From an uncultured Bacteroidales bacterium (GTDB lineage: Bacteria; Bacteroidota; Bacteroidia; Bacteroidales; Bacteroidaceae): DNA of 6,920 nt. Under the pieces are notes generated by a model. The model was not told where the DNA came from, made no database searches, and saw nothing but the letters and a program-made list of their open reading frames with translations. Positions within the stretch are counted from its first letter, which is position 1. Each line of letters starts with the position of its first letter. The DNA is taken from NCBI GenBank assembly GCA_945837185.1, contig CAMAMZ010000112.1, positions 1 through 6,920 on the forward strand. Reading direction: 5' to 3'. Shown here piece by piece: positions 1 through 6,780 of the stretch. The translations under genes were made by a program, and so were the position numbers.

Positions 1-359
1 CTTCGCAGAATCAGGCCGCTAAGCAACAGCAAGCTTCCACATCTCAGAACCAGGCAGCCAAGCAACAGCAAGCGTCAACTTCGCAGAACCAGGCCGCCAA
101 GCAGCCGAAGCCGGAAAGCGCTTCGAATGTTATTGACGAAGCCAAGTATGATGCCGACCCTCGGGTGAGAACAGGCGCTTACCGTATTGTGGGCGTTGAC
201 CGTGTGGTGAAAGTGCAGGCCGGACAAACATTGAGTTCCATCAGTCGCACTTGGTTGGGGCCGGGCATGGAATGTTATGTGGAAGCCCTCAACGGCAGCA
301 AGGAGGTGAAGGTTGGCCAAGAGGTAAAAATTCCCAAACTCAAAATTAAGAGAAAATAA
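1..359 (+). CDS. C-terminal part of a LysM-like domain protein with a Gln-rich repeat linker (5' end outside window)
   Basis: This is the last 118 codons of a gene that begins upstream; the first full codon is at base 3 and the stop is TAA at 357-359. Visible residues 1-39 are a low-complexity Ser/Gln/Asn/Ala/Lys linker built of 13-residue repeats. Residues 40-60 are a short polar connector. Residues about 67-112 look like a LysM domain: a VKVQAGQTLSSIS opening (the family's 'GdTLxsIA' motif), a central VEALNG, and a closing KVGQEVKIPK. The tail is basic (KLKIKRK). LysM domains bind peptidoglycan-type glycans, so a periplasmic or envelope role is likely. Some Bacteroidota proteins join an N-terminal HU-like DNA-binding domain to a C-terminal LysM-like or SPOR-like domain through such linkers, so the missing N-terminus decides the function. 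An ATG-less internal GTG at 165 would give only the LysM part; the open frame runs through from the window edge, so I treat it as one long gene. Confidence 0.8.
   Translation, partial: SQNQAAKQQQASTSQNQAAKQQQASTSQNQAAKQPKPESASNVIDEAKYDADPRVRTGAYRIVGVDRVVKVQAGQTLSSISRTWLGPGMECYVEALNGSKEVKVGQEVKIPKLKIKRK
3..104 (+). repeat. 39-bp in-frame tandem repeat (2.6 visible copies) encoding SQNQAAKQQQAST
   Basis: Copies start at 3, 42 and 81 with an exact 39-bp (13-codon) period. The first two encode the identical peptide SQNQAAKQQQAST; the third keeps the first eight residues and then diverges into a Pro/Lys-rich end. Bases 1-2 (CT) fit the end of the preceding Thr codon, so the array probably continues upstream. 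The first two copies differ at seven codons and every difference is synonymous. The encoded segment is likely a flexible, Gln-rich spacer between an N-terminal domain and the LysM-like domain. Confidence 0.85.
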
Positions 360-391
360 TTTGCACGGATAAAAAAATAGTACTACCTTTG
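360..391 (+). promoter_or_regulatory. Bacteroidota-type promoter for the WG-repeat/FAD/comEC/truA/EamA run
   Basis: A TTTG (-33 element) lies at 360-363 and a perfect TAnnTTTG (-7 element, TACCTTTG) at 384-391, separated by 20 bp, which matches the known Bacteroides sigma-ABfr consensus. Transcription should start a few bases after 391, giving a leader of only about 15-20 nt before the ATG at 414. The -33 element directly follows the stop codon of the upstream gene. No terminator hairpin separates the two genes, so some read-through is possible. Confidence 0.75.
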
Positions 392-413
392 GACAAACAA
401 AGGCTTACACGTC

Positions 414-1058
414 ATGATTACTGCAGAAAACTTTGAAAGAGAATATGTGGATGCGATTGAGCAACAAGAGATAGACAAGTTCATTTGCTGGGAAATGGGG
501 CGACAGATTCATCGCTACATCAAGGCAATGTCGGGTACGAAAAAGTTGATGGAACGCTTCGAAGAAGCTCTGGCTCATTTTTCCATTCCCCAACGTGAGG
601 ATGCCATAGCCCATTACATCGACCGCAACCGTAAGGTGCTTGATGGCTTGGATTTAAAGGTGGTGTTGGCACGTTCTGTTGCTAATTATTGCGACACATA
701 CAGCTACCTGATGGAGTTTCTGCACGATGAGCAGCGCATGGCATACTATTTGGAGCGCATTCGTGCCAAATACATACGCTACCATCAATTGTTTGAAGAA
801 AACGGCAAATATGGCATTCTCGACCATGAGGGTAATGTGTTGGTGCATGCTGAATATGATTTCCTGCGCACGCCCTATGTGTATGTCGACGATTTGAAAC
901 TCATGCCTGTCATTGCCCAGAAAAACGGTAAGATGGGATTGATACTTCCTGATGGGAAGGACACCATTGTAGCCGATTTCATTTACGATGACATAGCCTT
1001 GCGCGAACAGGCACCCTATTTTGAGGCCTCTATAGGCGGCAAAATATACTACCTATGA
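414..1058 (+). CDS. Uncharacterised protein with degenerate C-terminal WG-type repeats
   Basis: The protein has 214 aa with no signal peptide or membrane segment, so it is probably cytoplasmic. Residues 1-125 are mostly helical by composition, rich in charged residues and Tyr, and match no family I recognise. From about residue 129 there are two segments shaped like WG repeats: ENGKYGILDHEGNVLVHAEYDFL (split here as 129-139 and 140-151) and a second at 170-194 beginning KNGKMGLILPDG and ending FIYDDI. In classical WG repeats a Trp stands where Tyr133 and Met174 are here, so these are degenerate. A third partial unit, GGKIYYL, closes the protein. WG-repeat proteins are common in Bacteroidota and are thought to mediate binding, with few functions known. 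The ATG at 414 is the first in frame after the promoter; the only SD-like sequence is a weak AAAGG ten bases upstream. The stop overlaps the next gene's start (ATGA), indicating translational coupling to the FAD-dependent dehydrogenase. Confidence 0.8.
   Translation: MITAENFEREYVDAIEQQEIDKFICWEMGRQIHRYIKAMSGTKKLMERFEEALAHFSIPQREDAIAHYIDRNRKVLDGLDLKVVLARSVANYCDTYSYLMEFLHDEQRMAYYLERIRAKYIRYHQLFEENGKYGILDHEGNVLVHAEYDFLRTPYVYVDDLKLMPVIAQKNGKMGLILPDGKDTIVADFIYDDIALREQAPYFEASIGGKIYYL
1055..1058 (+). other. ATGA stop/start overlap coupling the WG-repeat gene to the FAD dehydrogenase
   Basis: The ATG at 1055-1057 shares bases with the TGA at 1056-1058. This arrangement usually means terminating ribosomes re-initiate on the downstream gene. 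It supports co-expression and supports this ATG as the true start of the dehydrogenase gene. Confidence 0.8.
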
Positions 1059-2629
1059 TAAAGGAACTGCAAATTAGGGTGTTGCCGCAACAGGCAAGTT
1101 CCGAACAACATCTCATTTCCTACCTTGCCAAGGAACTGGCCGTAGATGCGCGTACCATCAACCATGTTCGTATTTGCAAGCGTTCTATCGACGCGCGCCA
1201 ACGCACCATCTACGTTAATCTCAAGGTGAACGTTTATATCAACGAATTGCCGGCCAACGACGCTTACAACCATACCGACTATCCTTATGTGGGCAACAAG
1301 CCTCAGGCTTTGGTGATAGGTGCCGGACCAGGCGGTTTGTTTGCTGCCTTGCGATTGATAGAACTTGGCATCAAACCCATTGTGCTTGAACGTGGAAAGG
1401 ATGTGCATGCGCGCAAACGCGACTTGGCCCTTATCACCAAAACGCAAAAGGTGGATAGCGAATCGAACTATTGCTTTGGTGAAGGTGGAGCAGGCGCATA
1501 CTCCGATGGCAAGTTGTATACGCGAAGCAAAAAAAGGGGAAGTGTAGAGAAAATACTCCATGTGTTTTGCCAGCATGGGGCATCGACGGCCATCTTGGCT
1601 GATGCCCATCCGCATATCGGAACCGACAAGCTTCCCAAGGTGATTGAGCAGATGCGCAACACCATTTTGAATTGTGGGGGAGAAGTGCATTTCCGCACCA
1701 AGATGACAGCCTTGCTATTGCAGGGCGACCGTGTGATAGGGGTGAAGGCCGTAAGGCTCGATACGGCGCAGGAATGTGAATGGCAGGGTCCCGTTGTGTT
1801 GGCCACAGGGCATAGCGCGAGAGATGTATATACCTATCTCTATGACAAAGGTATAGAACTTGAAGCGAAAGGAATAGCCGTGGGCGTGCGTTTGGAACAT
1901 CCGTCGAAACTTATTGACCAAATACAATATCATAACAAAGAAGGGCGCGGCAAGTATCTGCCTGCTGCCGAATACAGTTTTGTGACACAAGTGGCAGGAA
2001 GGGGTGTATACAGCTTTTGCATGTGCCCGGGTGGCTTCGTGATACCGGCAGCCACCGATGCCCGCCAATTAGTGGTGAATGGCATGAGTCCTTCCAACCG
2101 TGGCACGAAATGGAGCAATTCCGGTATGGTTGTTGAACTCCGCCCTGAGGATGTGGAGGGCAACGACAGTCTGCGCGTCATGCGCTATCAGGAACAGTTG
2201 GAGCAAGCTTGCTGGCAACAGGGCAACATGCGGCAGACAGCCCCTGCACAGCGAATGGCCGACTTTGTGAATGGCAGGCTGAGCTACGATCTGCCTGCGT
2301 CGAGCTATGCACCAGGCCTCATCTCCAGTCCGTTGCACTTCTGGATGCCGCAAGCCATTTCATCGCGCCTGCGTGAAGGCTTCAAGGTGTTTGGCAAACA
2401 GGCACACGGATTCCTTACCAACGAAGCCGTGCTGATAGCCACAGAAACGAGAACCAGTTCGCCTGTGCGCATCGTGCGACAAGCCGACACCTTGCAACAT
2501 GTGCGTATGGAAGGCCTTTTCCCCTGTGGTGAAGGGGCGGGCTATGCCGGAGGAATCGTGTCGGCAGGTGTTGATGGCGAACGATGTGCGGAAATGTGCG
2601 CGGCCTACCTGCAACGTATCAACGGCTAA
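1055..2629 (+). CDS. FAD-dependent dehydrogenase of the COG2509 type (NAD(P)/FAD-dependent oxidoreductase)
   Basis: This is a 524-aa soluble flavoprotein. Residues 1-80 form an N-terminal alpha/beta extension typical of this family. Residues 84-112 are a Rossmann dinucleotide-binding fold: LVIGAGPGG (GxGxxG at 89-94) and the acidic end of strand 2 at Glu112, which normally binds the FAD ribose. Other conserved-looking blocks are CFGEGGAGAYSDGKLYTR (140-157), the ATG motif in VVLATGHSARD (248-257), FCMCPGGFVIPAAT (321-334, with Cys322 and Cys324), and the second FAD-contact block LFPCGEGAGYAGGIVSAG (489-506). COG2509 proteins are widespread, but their substrate is not known to me, so no reaction can be assigned. 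The start is set by the ATGA overlap with the upstream gene. The gene ends 21 bp before comEC, with no hairpin between. Length and motif order look complete, with no sign of damage. Confidence 0.9.
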   Translation: MIKELQIRVLPQQASSEQHLISYLAKELAVDARTINHVRICKRSIDARQRTIYVNLKVNVYINELPANDAYNHTDYPYVGNKPQALVIGAGPGGLFAALRLIELGIKPIVLERGKDVHARKRDLALITKTQKVDSESNYCFGEGGAGAYSDGKLYTRSKKRGSVEKILHVFCQHGASTAILADAHPHIGTDKLPKVIEQMRNTILNCGGEVHFRTKMTALLLQGDRVIGVKAVRLDTAQECEWQGPVVLATGHSARDVYTYLYDKGIELEAKGIAVGVRLEHPSKLIDQIQYHNKEGRGKYLPAAEYSFVTQVAGRGVYSFCMCPGGFVIPAATDARQLVVNGMSPSNRGTKWSNSGMVVELRPEDVEGNDSLRVMRYQEQLEQACWQQGNMRQTAPAQRMADFVNGRLSYDLPASSYAPGLISSPLHFWMPQAISSRLREGFKVFGKQAHGFLTNEAVLIATETRTSSPVRIVRQADTLQHVRMEGLFPCGEGAGYAGGIVSAGVDGERCAEMCAAYLQRING

Positions 2630-2650
2630 CCTTTCCAACGCTCCCTTTCC

Positions 2651-4141
2651 ATGCAAAACACCCCGATGATAGGTATCACCATCGTATTGGCCATAGGCAT
2701 CTTGCTTGGAGATGCCCTCATGTTGATGGTTCCACTTTGGGTAGTGGCCCTATGCGGAGTGGGCATGTTGTTGGCGGCAGCCCTTTCAGCCCGCAAACCG
2801 CTCCTGCAATCCATTCTCTTGCTTGTAGCGGTATGTGTTACGGGAATGTGGCGCGTGGGTGTGGCGCATCTTTCTGATACGATTGTCCCAACAAAGCAAC
2901 CTTCGGTATATGAAGCTGTGGTGGCTACCGTTCCCCGACAGAATGCCAAAACCCTGCAATGTGAGCTATGGCTGTTGTCGACTGAGGCTCCCGTCAAGGT
3001 CATGGCCACCTTTAGTCCTACGGCACAACAACCCATGCTGGGACAGTTTCTCAGCTTTACAGGTCGTCTGCGTCCTGTAGCCACCATCGAGCAGAAAGGT
3101 TCCTTCAACTACCGCCGATGGTTGCAAACGCAAGGTTTTCAGGCCACCACCTATATCATGCCAAACGCATGGCAATCCAGCGCAAGTAAGCCACACAAAC
3201 TATCAAGATGGCAACGCACCCAACTCACGCTACGCCAATGGCAGGCGCAATGGGGCGAACGCTATCGGCATATTGGTATCGAGGAGCAGGCGGCAGCCGT
3301 TGTTACAGCCATGACCTTAGGACAACGCACCCAGCTTTCTGCCACCACCCGCGATTGGTTTTCGCAGTCGGGAGCCAGTCATGTCCTTGCTTTGAGCGGT
3401 TTGCATATCGGTCTTTTCTACATGATTATCGCTCTCTCCTTCCATTACCTCCTTTATTATATACAGCTGCGCCACGACATACGTTGCATGAGTGCCTATT
3501 ATGTGTGCACCCAACTCGTGGCGTTGGGCATTGTGTGGCTCTATGTCCTGTTGGTAGGCATGCCCTCGAGTGCCGTAAGGGCAGCCATCATGCTCACCAT
3601 AGGCGGAACCGTATATGTCATGCAGCGGTATCATTTCACCATGAATGTTGTAGCCGTAACGGCCTGTGTGCTGTTGCTGATTCAGCCTTTTGCCCTGTGG
3701 GATGTGGCCTATCAGCTCTCCTTTGCAGCGGTAGTGGCCATCGTAGGCTTTCATCGCCTCTTTCGCATAGACCGCAATTGGCAGTTGCTCTCCGTATCGG
3801 TAGCCGCCCAATTGGGCACAGCCCCCTTGGTGCTCTATCATTTCGGCACTTTCCCCTGCTATTTTCTGCTCACCAACCTGATTGTGATACCCTGCACCCT
3901 CCTTCTGCTCTACACCTCCATCGCATGGTGGGCACTCAGTTTGATACCGTTTCTGCAAGAGTGGGTAGGTCGGTTCCTTGCCTTCATAGCCCATTTCCTC
4001 CTGGCCTCGGTAAGCGGCATCGCGTCGCTGCCAGGCGCCACTCTTGAAGGCATTTCCCTCTCTCCTCTGCAAGTTGTGGCAATTTATGTGCTAATCGTTT
4101 GCTCGATTCAGATTATTTGGCTAATTTTGCAGAGAAGATGA
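2651..4141 (+). CDS. comEC: ComEC/Rec2-family DNA-uptake channel protein, lacking the C-terminal beta-lactamase-like domain
   Basis: This 496-aa polytopic inner-membrane protein belongs to the family whose best-known members move single-stranded DNA into the cytoplasm during natural transformation. Residues 1-70 hold about three hydrophobic helices. Residues about 85-172 form a soluble DUF4131/OB-fold-like region (VYEAVVATVP, then GQFLSFTGRL and FNYRRWLQTQGF). The competence domain follows from about 210: AMTLGQR, ASHVLALSGLHIG (242-254, the family hallmark with His252), PSSAVRAAIM (305-314), YQLSFAA (354-360) and a QLGTAPLVLYHFGTFP to LLTNLIVIP block (387-413). It ends in hydrophobic segments at about 416-436, 441-463 and 473-494. 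The roughly 250-aa metallo-beta-lactamase-like domain of full-length ComEC (for example Bacillus subtilis) is absent, and no such domain is encoded next door. The ATG at 2651 is preferred because it keeps the whole first helix; an ATG at 2666 is possible. No SD is seen. The stop overlaps truA. Confidence 0.9.
   Translation: MQNTPMIGITIVLAIGILLGDALMLMVPLWVVALCGVGMLLAAALSARKPLLQSILLLVAVCVTGMWRVGVAHLSDTIVPTKQPSVYEAVVATVPRQNAKTLQCELWLLSTEAPVKVMATFSPTAQQPMLGQFLSFTGRLRPVATIEQKGSFNYRRWLQTQGFQATTYIMPNAWQSSASKPHKLSRWQRTQLTLRQWQAQWGERYRHIGIEEQAAAVVTAMTLGQRTQLSATTRDWFSQSGASHVLALSGLHIGLFYMIIALSFHYLLYYIQLRHDIRCMSAYYVCTQLVALGIVWLYVLLVGMPSSAVRAAIMLTIGGTVYVMQRYHFTMNVVAVTACVLLLIQPFALWDVAYQLSFAAVVAIVGFHRLFRIDRNWQLLSVSVAAQLGTAPLVLYHFGTFPCYFLLTNLIVIPCTLLLLYTSIAWWALSLIPFLQEWVGRFLAFIAHFLLASVSGIASLPGATLEGISLSPLQVVAIYVLIVCSIQIIWLILQRR
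4138..4141 (+). other. ATGA stop/start overlap coupling comEC to truA
   Basis: The TGA of comEC (4139-4141) shares bases with an ATG at 4138-4140. Starting truA here gives MTHRYFIYLSFDGTRYHGW, which begins right at the first strand of the TruA fold. The longer open frame from a TTG at 4099 would add 13 residues without family resemblance, so the overlap start is chosen. Confidence 0.85.
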
Positions 4142-4872
4142 CGCATCGTTATTTTATATATTTGAGTTTCGATGGCACACGATACCACGGATGGCAAGTG
4201 CAACCCAATGGCGAATCCGTGCAGGCCGTCTTGCAACGCTGCCTGTCTACGCTCCTTCGTGCGAATATTGAAGTTACGGGAGCCGGACGTACAGACGCGG
4301 GGGTGCACGCTCGAACCATGGTGGCACATTTCGATATGCCTTCAGCCATCGACGCAACCAACCTGGCTTATAAACTCAACCGCATGCTGCCGCGGGATAT
4401 GGCTGTAAGTAGGGTAGAGGAGGTGGATGCCACACTTCATGCCCGCTTTTCTGCCCGCAAGCGCACCTACCGTTACTTTCTGCACACACAGCGTGACCCC
4501 TTTCTGCGGCACTATTCGCTCGAAATGGGTTATGCCCTCAACTTCAACGCCATGAACCAGGCTGCCAGCTATCTCACCCAAGTGCAGGATTTTGGCGCTT
4601 TCTGTAAGACAGGAGCCGATGTGAAGACCACCCTCTGCGAGGTGAGCGAAGCCCGATGGTTTGAAATGGAAGAAGGCAGATGGTGTTTCGTCATTTCGGC
4701 CAACAGGTTCTTGCGCAACATGGTGCGTGCCATTGTAGGTACACTCATCGAAGTGGGGCGTGGACGCATGTCTATAGAACAGTTCTGCCAGGTAGTGCAG
4801 TCGGGCAGCCGTTCCAACGCAGGCGAGAGCATGCCCGGAAAAGCCTTGTTTCTTTGGGATATAGAATATTAG
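4138..4872 (+). CDS. truA: tRNA pseudouridine(38-40) synthase TruA
   Basis: TruA converts uridines 38, 39 and 40 in the anticodon stem-loop of many tRNAs to pseudouridine, in the cytoplasm and usually as a homodimer. From the ATG at 4138 the protein has 244 aa, close to the family's usual 245-270. The first strand block is YLSFDGTRYHGWQVQPNG (8-25). The catalytic block is GAGRTDAGVHA (48-58), with Asp53 equivalent to the nucleophile Asp60 of Escherichia coli TruA. Further family blocks are LNRMLPRDMAV (80-90), LHARFSARKRTYRYF (100-114), FGAFCKTG (152-159) and ANRFLRNMVRAIVGTLIEVG (188-207). All key residues are present and the gene looks functional. It is translationally coupled to comEC, and the EamA gene begins 23 bp after its stop with no promoter or terminator that I can see, so it probably sits inside the operon. 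No SD sequence is evident, as expected if ribosomes re-initiate. Confidence 0.96.
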   Translation: MTHRYFIYLSFDGTRYHGWQVQPNGESVQAVLQRCLSTLLRANIEVTGAGRTDAGVHARTMVAHFDMPSAIDATNLAYKLNRMLPRDMAVSRVEEVDATLHARFSARKRTYRYFLHTQRDPFLRHYSLEMGYALNFNAMNQAASYLTQVQDFGAFCKTGADVKTTLCEVSEARWFEMEEGRWCFVISANRFLRNMVRAIVGTLIEVGRGRMSIEQFCQVVQSGSRSNAGESMPGKALFLWDIEY

Positions 4873-4895
4873 GACATACAAATTAGATTATTGCA

Positions 4896-5816
4896 ATGCT
4901 TTGGTTGTCGTTGGCATTCTGCTCAGCTGCGTTGCTGGGCTTTTATGATGCCTTTAAGAAAAAATCGTTGAAGGATAACGCTGTCATACCCGTATTGTTT
5001 CTCAACACGGTGTTTAGCACCCTCCTTTTCCTGCCGTTCATACTATGCTCGCAGTATACGTCGTGGCTTGATGGCAGTCTTTTTCATGTGCCCGCAGGGG
5101 GCTGGTATGAGCACAAATACATTGTTCTGAAGAGTTGTATTGTTTTGTCGTCGTGGACATGCGGCTATTTTGCCATCAAGCACCTGCCGCTTACCATTGC
5201 CGGACCCATCAATGCCACTCGTCCTGTGATGACCCTCCTTGGGGCCTTGCTGTTGTTCGGAGAGCACCTCAACCTCTGGCAATGGGCAGGTGTCACTTTG
5301 TCTATCATCTCCTTTTTCCTGCTCAGCAAGAGTGGCAAGAAGGAAGGTATTGATTTCAAGCACGACCGCTGGATTTACCTGTTGTTGCTGGCTGCCGCTT
5401 TGGGTGCCGTGAGCGGTTTATACGACAAATATCTTGTTGCTCCGGTGGCTGAGGGTGGCAAAGGCATCGACCAGATGCTCATGCAAAGCTGGTATTATAT
5501 CTATCAGATGGCACTCATGGGTATCGTGATGCTAACCCTTTGGTGGCCCATACGCAAGCACAGCACACCCTTTCGCTGGGATCCCTGCATCATCTGCATA
5601 TCGGTTTTTCTTAGTGCGGCCGACTTTATTTATTTCTATGCGTTGAGCTTGCCCGATGCCATGATTTCCGTTGTGTCGATGGTTAGGCGCAGTTCTGTGG
5701 TTGTGAGTTTCTTCTGCGGATACCTCTTTTTCCATGAAAAGAACTTGAAAGCCAAAGCATTAGACCTGTTGCTGGTGCTGCTCGGAATGCTCTGCTTGTG
5801 GATAGGAGGTCATTAA
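4896..5816 (+). CDS. EamA/DMT-superfamily transporter, ten predicted membrane helices
   Basis: This 306-aa inner-membrane protein is built of two similar halves, as in the drug/metabolite transporter superfamily. Hydrophobic segments fall at about 1-18, 31-52, 75-94, 97-121, 127-144, 159-176, 198-217, 228-250, 254-277 and 286-303. The first half has the EamA-like stretch GPINATRPVMTLLGALLLFGEHL (split: 103-112 and 113-125), followed by a hydrophobic helix and the basic loop KSGKKEG. The second half repeats this pattern with SLPDAMISVVSMVRRSS (251-267), then GYLFFHEK (275-282) and a closing LLLVLLGMLCLWIGG. The Glu in each half's FxE-type motif (Glu123, Glu281) is typical. Family members export amino acids, nucleobases or small metabolites, or import them; the substrate cannot be read from sequence. 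The ATG at 4896 begins directly in the first helix. It follows truA by 23 bp, and 76 bp separate it from dapA, which has its own promoter. There is no terminator hairpin after its stop. Confidence 0.88.
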   Translation: MLWLSLAFCSAALLGFYDAFKKKSLKDNAVIPVLFLNTVFSTLLFLPFILCSQYTSWLDGSLFHVPAGGWYEHKYIVLKSCIVLSSWTCGYFAIKHLPLTIAGPINATRPVMTLLGALLLFGEHLNLWQWAGVTLSIISFFLLSKSGKKEGIDFKHDRWIYLLLLAAALGAVSGLYDKYLVAPVAEGGKGIDQMLMQSWYYIYQMALMGIVMLTLWWPIRKHSTPFRWDPCIICISVFLSAADFIYFYALSLPDAMISVVSMVRRSSVVVSFFCGYLFFHEKNLKAKALDLLLVLLGMLCLWIGGH

Positions 5817-5841
5817 AAAACAAAAAAAACAAAACATTTGC

Positions 5842-5872
5842 TTTGATTTTAGCAGAAATACTTGTAACTTTG
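5842..5872 (+). promoter_or_regulatory. Bacteroidota-type promoter for dapA
   Basis: A TTTG lies at 5842-5845 and a perfect TAnnTTTG (TAACTTTG) at 5865-5872, with a 19-bp spacer. This matches the Bacteroides -33/-7 consensus. Just upstream, 5815-5834 is almost pure A broken by C; such an A-tract could act like an UP element, though this is inference. Transcription should start near 5877-5880, leaving a leader of about 13-16 nt. That is too short for a lysine riboswitch or attenuator, and no other regulatory structure is visible. Confidence 0.8.
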
Positions 5873-5882
5873 TAACGAAATT

Positions 5883-5887
5883 AAGGA
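5883..5887 (+). promoter_or_regulatory. Shine-Dalgarno sequence of dapA (AAGGA)
   Basis: AAGGA lies 5 bases before the ATG at 5893 and 8 bases before the second ATG at 5896. It is the only convincing ribosome-binding sequence in the window. The spacing slightly favours the second ATG, which would remove one Met from the product; both are plausible. Confidence 0.6.
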
Positions 5888-5892
5888 TTTTT

Positions 5893-6780
5893 ATGATGAG
5901 AAATAAATTTAGAGGTTTGGGCGTTGCCCTCGTCACTCCCTTTACACCCGATGGAGAAGTCGACTACCAAGCCTTAAAACGATTAGTCAATTACCAATTG
6001 GATAATGGCGCCGATTTCCTTTGTATTCTCGCCACAACAGGCGAGGCACCTTGTCTCTCGGAGGATGAAAAAGAGAAAATCACGGAAACCGTAAAGCAAC
6101 TGAACCATGGTCGTGTGCCCATTTTGAAATATTGTGGCGGCAACAACACCCGTGCCGTGGTTGAGGAGATTCAGCGTACCGACTGGTCGGGCATTGACGG
6201 TATTCTGAGCATCTGCCCTTATTATAACAAACCCTCGCAGGAAGGGTTATACCGCCATTTCAAGGCCATTAGCGCAGCAAGTCCGCTGCCCATCGTGTTG
6301 TATAATGTGCCCGGTCGTACAGGCATCAACATGAAGCCCGACACGATGATTCGTTTGGCACGCGAATGCGACAATATTGTTGCCGTAAAGGAGGCCAGCG
6401 GTTCGTTGGAACAAGTGGATGAGATTATCAAAAACAAGCCCGAGGGCTTTGAAGTGATTAGTGGCGACGATGCTCTCACCTTCTCCATGGTGGCAAGTGG
6501 AGCTGCAGGAGTTATCTCTGTCATAGGAAATGCGCTGCCCAAACAGTTCTCGCGCATGATTCGGCTGGAGTTCAAGGGCGAATACGAGCCTGCGCGGGTT
6601 ATACACCATCGGTTTACAGAACTCTATAAGTTGCTCTTTGTAGATGGCAATCCTGCCGGTGTGAAGGCTTTGCTCAACGACATGGGGTTGATAGAGAATG
6701 TGTTGCGCCTGCCGTTGGTGCCTACTACAATAGCGACAAAAGAAAAAATGGCAAACATATTGAAAGAAATGAGGATTTAA
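5893..6780 (+). CDS. dapA: 4-hydroxy-tetrahydrodipicolinate synthase (DapA)
   Basis: DapA condenses pyruvate with L-aspartate-4-semialdehyde, the first committed step toward diaminopimelate (for peptidoglycan) and lysine. It is a cytoplasmic (beta/alpha)8 barrel, usually a tetramer. At 295 aa it is full length (E. coli 292). Catalytic residues by alignment from memory with E. coli: Thr48/Thr49 in ATTGE (T44/T45), Tyr111 in PYYNKPSQEGLYRHF (Y107), Tyr137 and Arg142 in YNVPGRTG (Y133, R138), and the Schiff-base Lys166 in AVKEASG (K161). SGDDALT (190-196) and GAAGVISV (203-210) are further family blocks. The usual GTTGE reads ATTGE here, a mild change. The E. coli lysine-site residues His53, His56 and Glu84 correspond to Glu57, Lys60 and Ala88, so lysine feedback as in E. 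coli looks unlikely (inference). Related aldolases (N-acetylneuraminate lyase, KDG aldolase types) share the fold, but Arg142 and the PYYNKPSQEGLY block favour DapA. It is transcribed alone, from its own promoter to its own terminator. Confidence 0.95.
   Translation: MMRNKFRGLGVALVTPFTPDGEVDYQALKRLVNYQLDNGADFLCILATTGEAPCLSEDEKEKITETVKQLNHGRVPILKYCGGNNTRAVVEEIQRTDWSGIDGILSICPYYNKPSQEGLYRHFKAISAASPLPIVLYNVPGRTGINMKPDTMIRLARECDNIVAVKEASGSLEQVDEIIKNKPEGFEVISGDDALTFSMVASGAAGVISVIGNALPKQFSRMIRLEFKGEYEPARVIHHRFTELYKLLFVDGNPAGVKALLNDMGLIENVLRLPLVPTTIATKEKMANILKEMRI

Noticed and set aside
1049..1690. Antisense open frame (213 codons) opposite the FAD-dependent dehydrogenase
   Set aside because: It is opposite the conserved FAD-binding fold, with an unconvincing composition and no recognisable motif.
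3208..4047. Long open frame (279 codons) on the + strand inside comEC
   Set aside because: It lies in another frame of a gene with clear ComEC motifs. Its translation is rich in His, Cys, Pro and Arg with no recognisable domain, as expected of a shadow of a GC-richer gene.
3317..4072. Antisense open frame (251 codons) opposite comEC
   Set aside because: It has no domain, promoter or start context, and is fully opposite a conserved membrane protein; it is best explained as a codon-use shadow.
4099..4137. TTG-initiated N-terminal extension of truA
   Set aside because: It adds 13 residues with no family resemblance and lies wholly within comEC, while the ATG at 4138 gives the ATGA overlap and the expected TruA N-terminus.
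5817..5864. Possible riboswitch or attenuator ahead of dapA
   Set aside because: Most of the gap lies upstream of the predicted transcription start. The remaining leader is about 15 nt and forms no structure.
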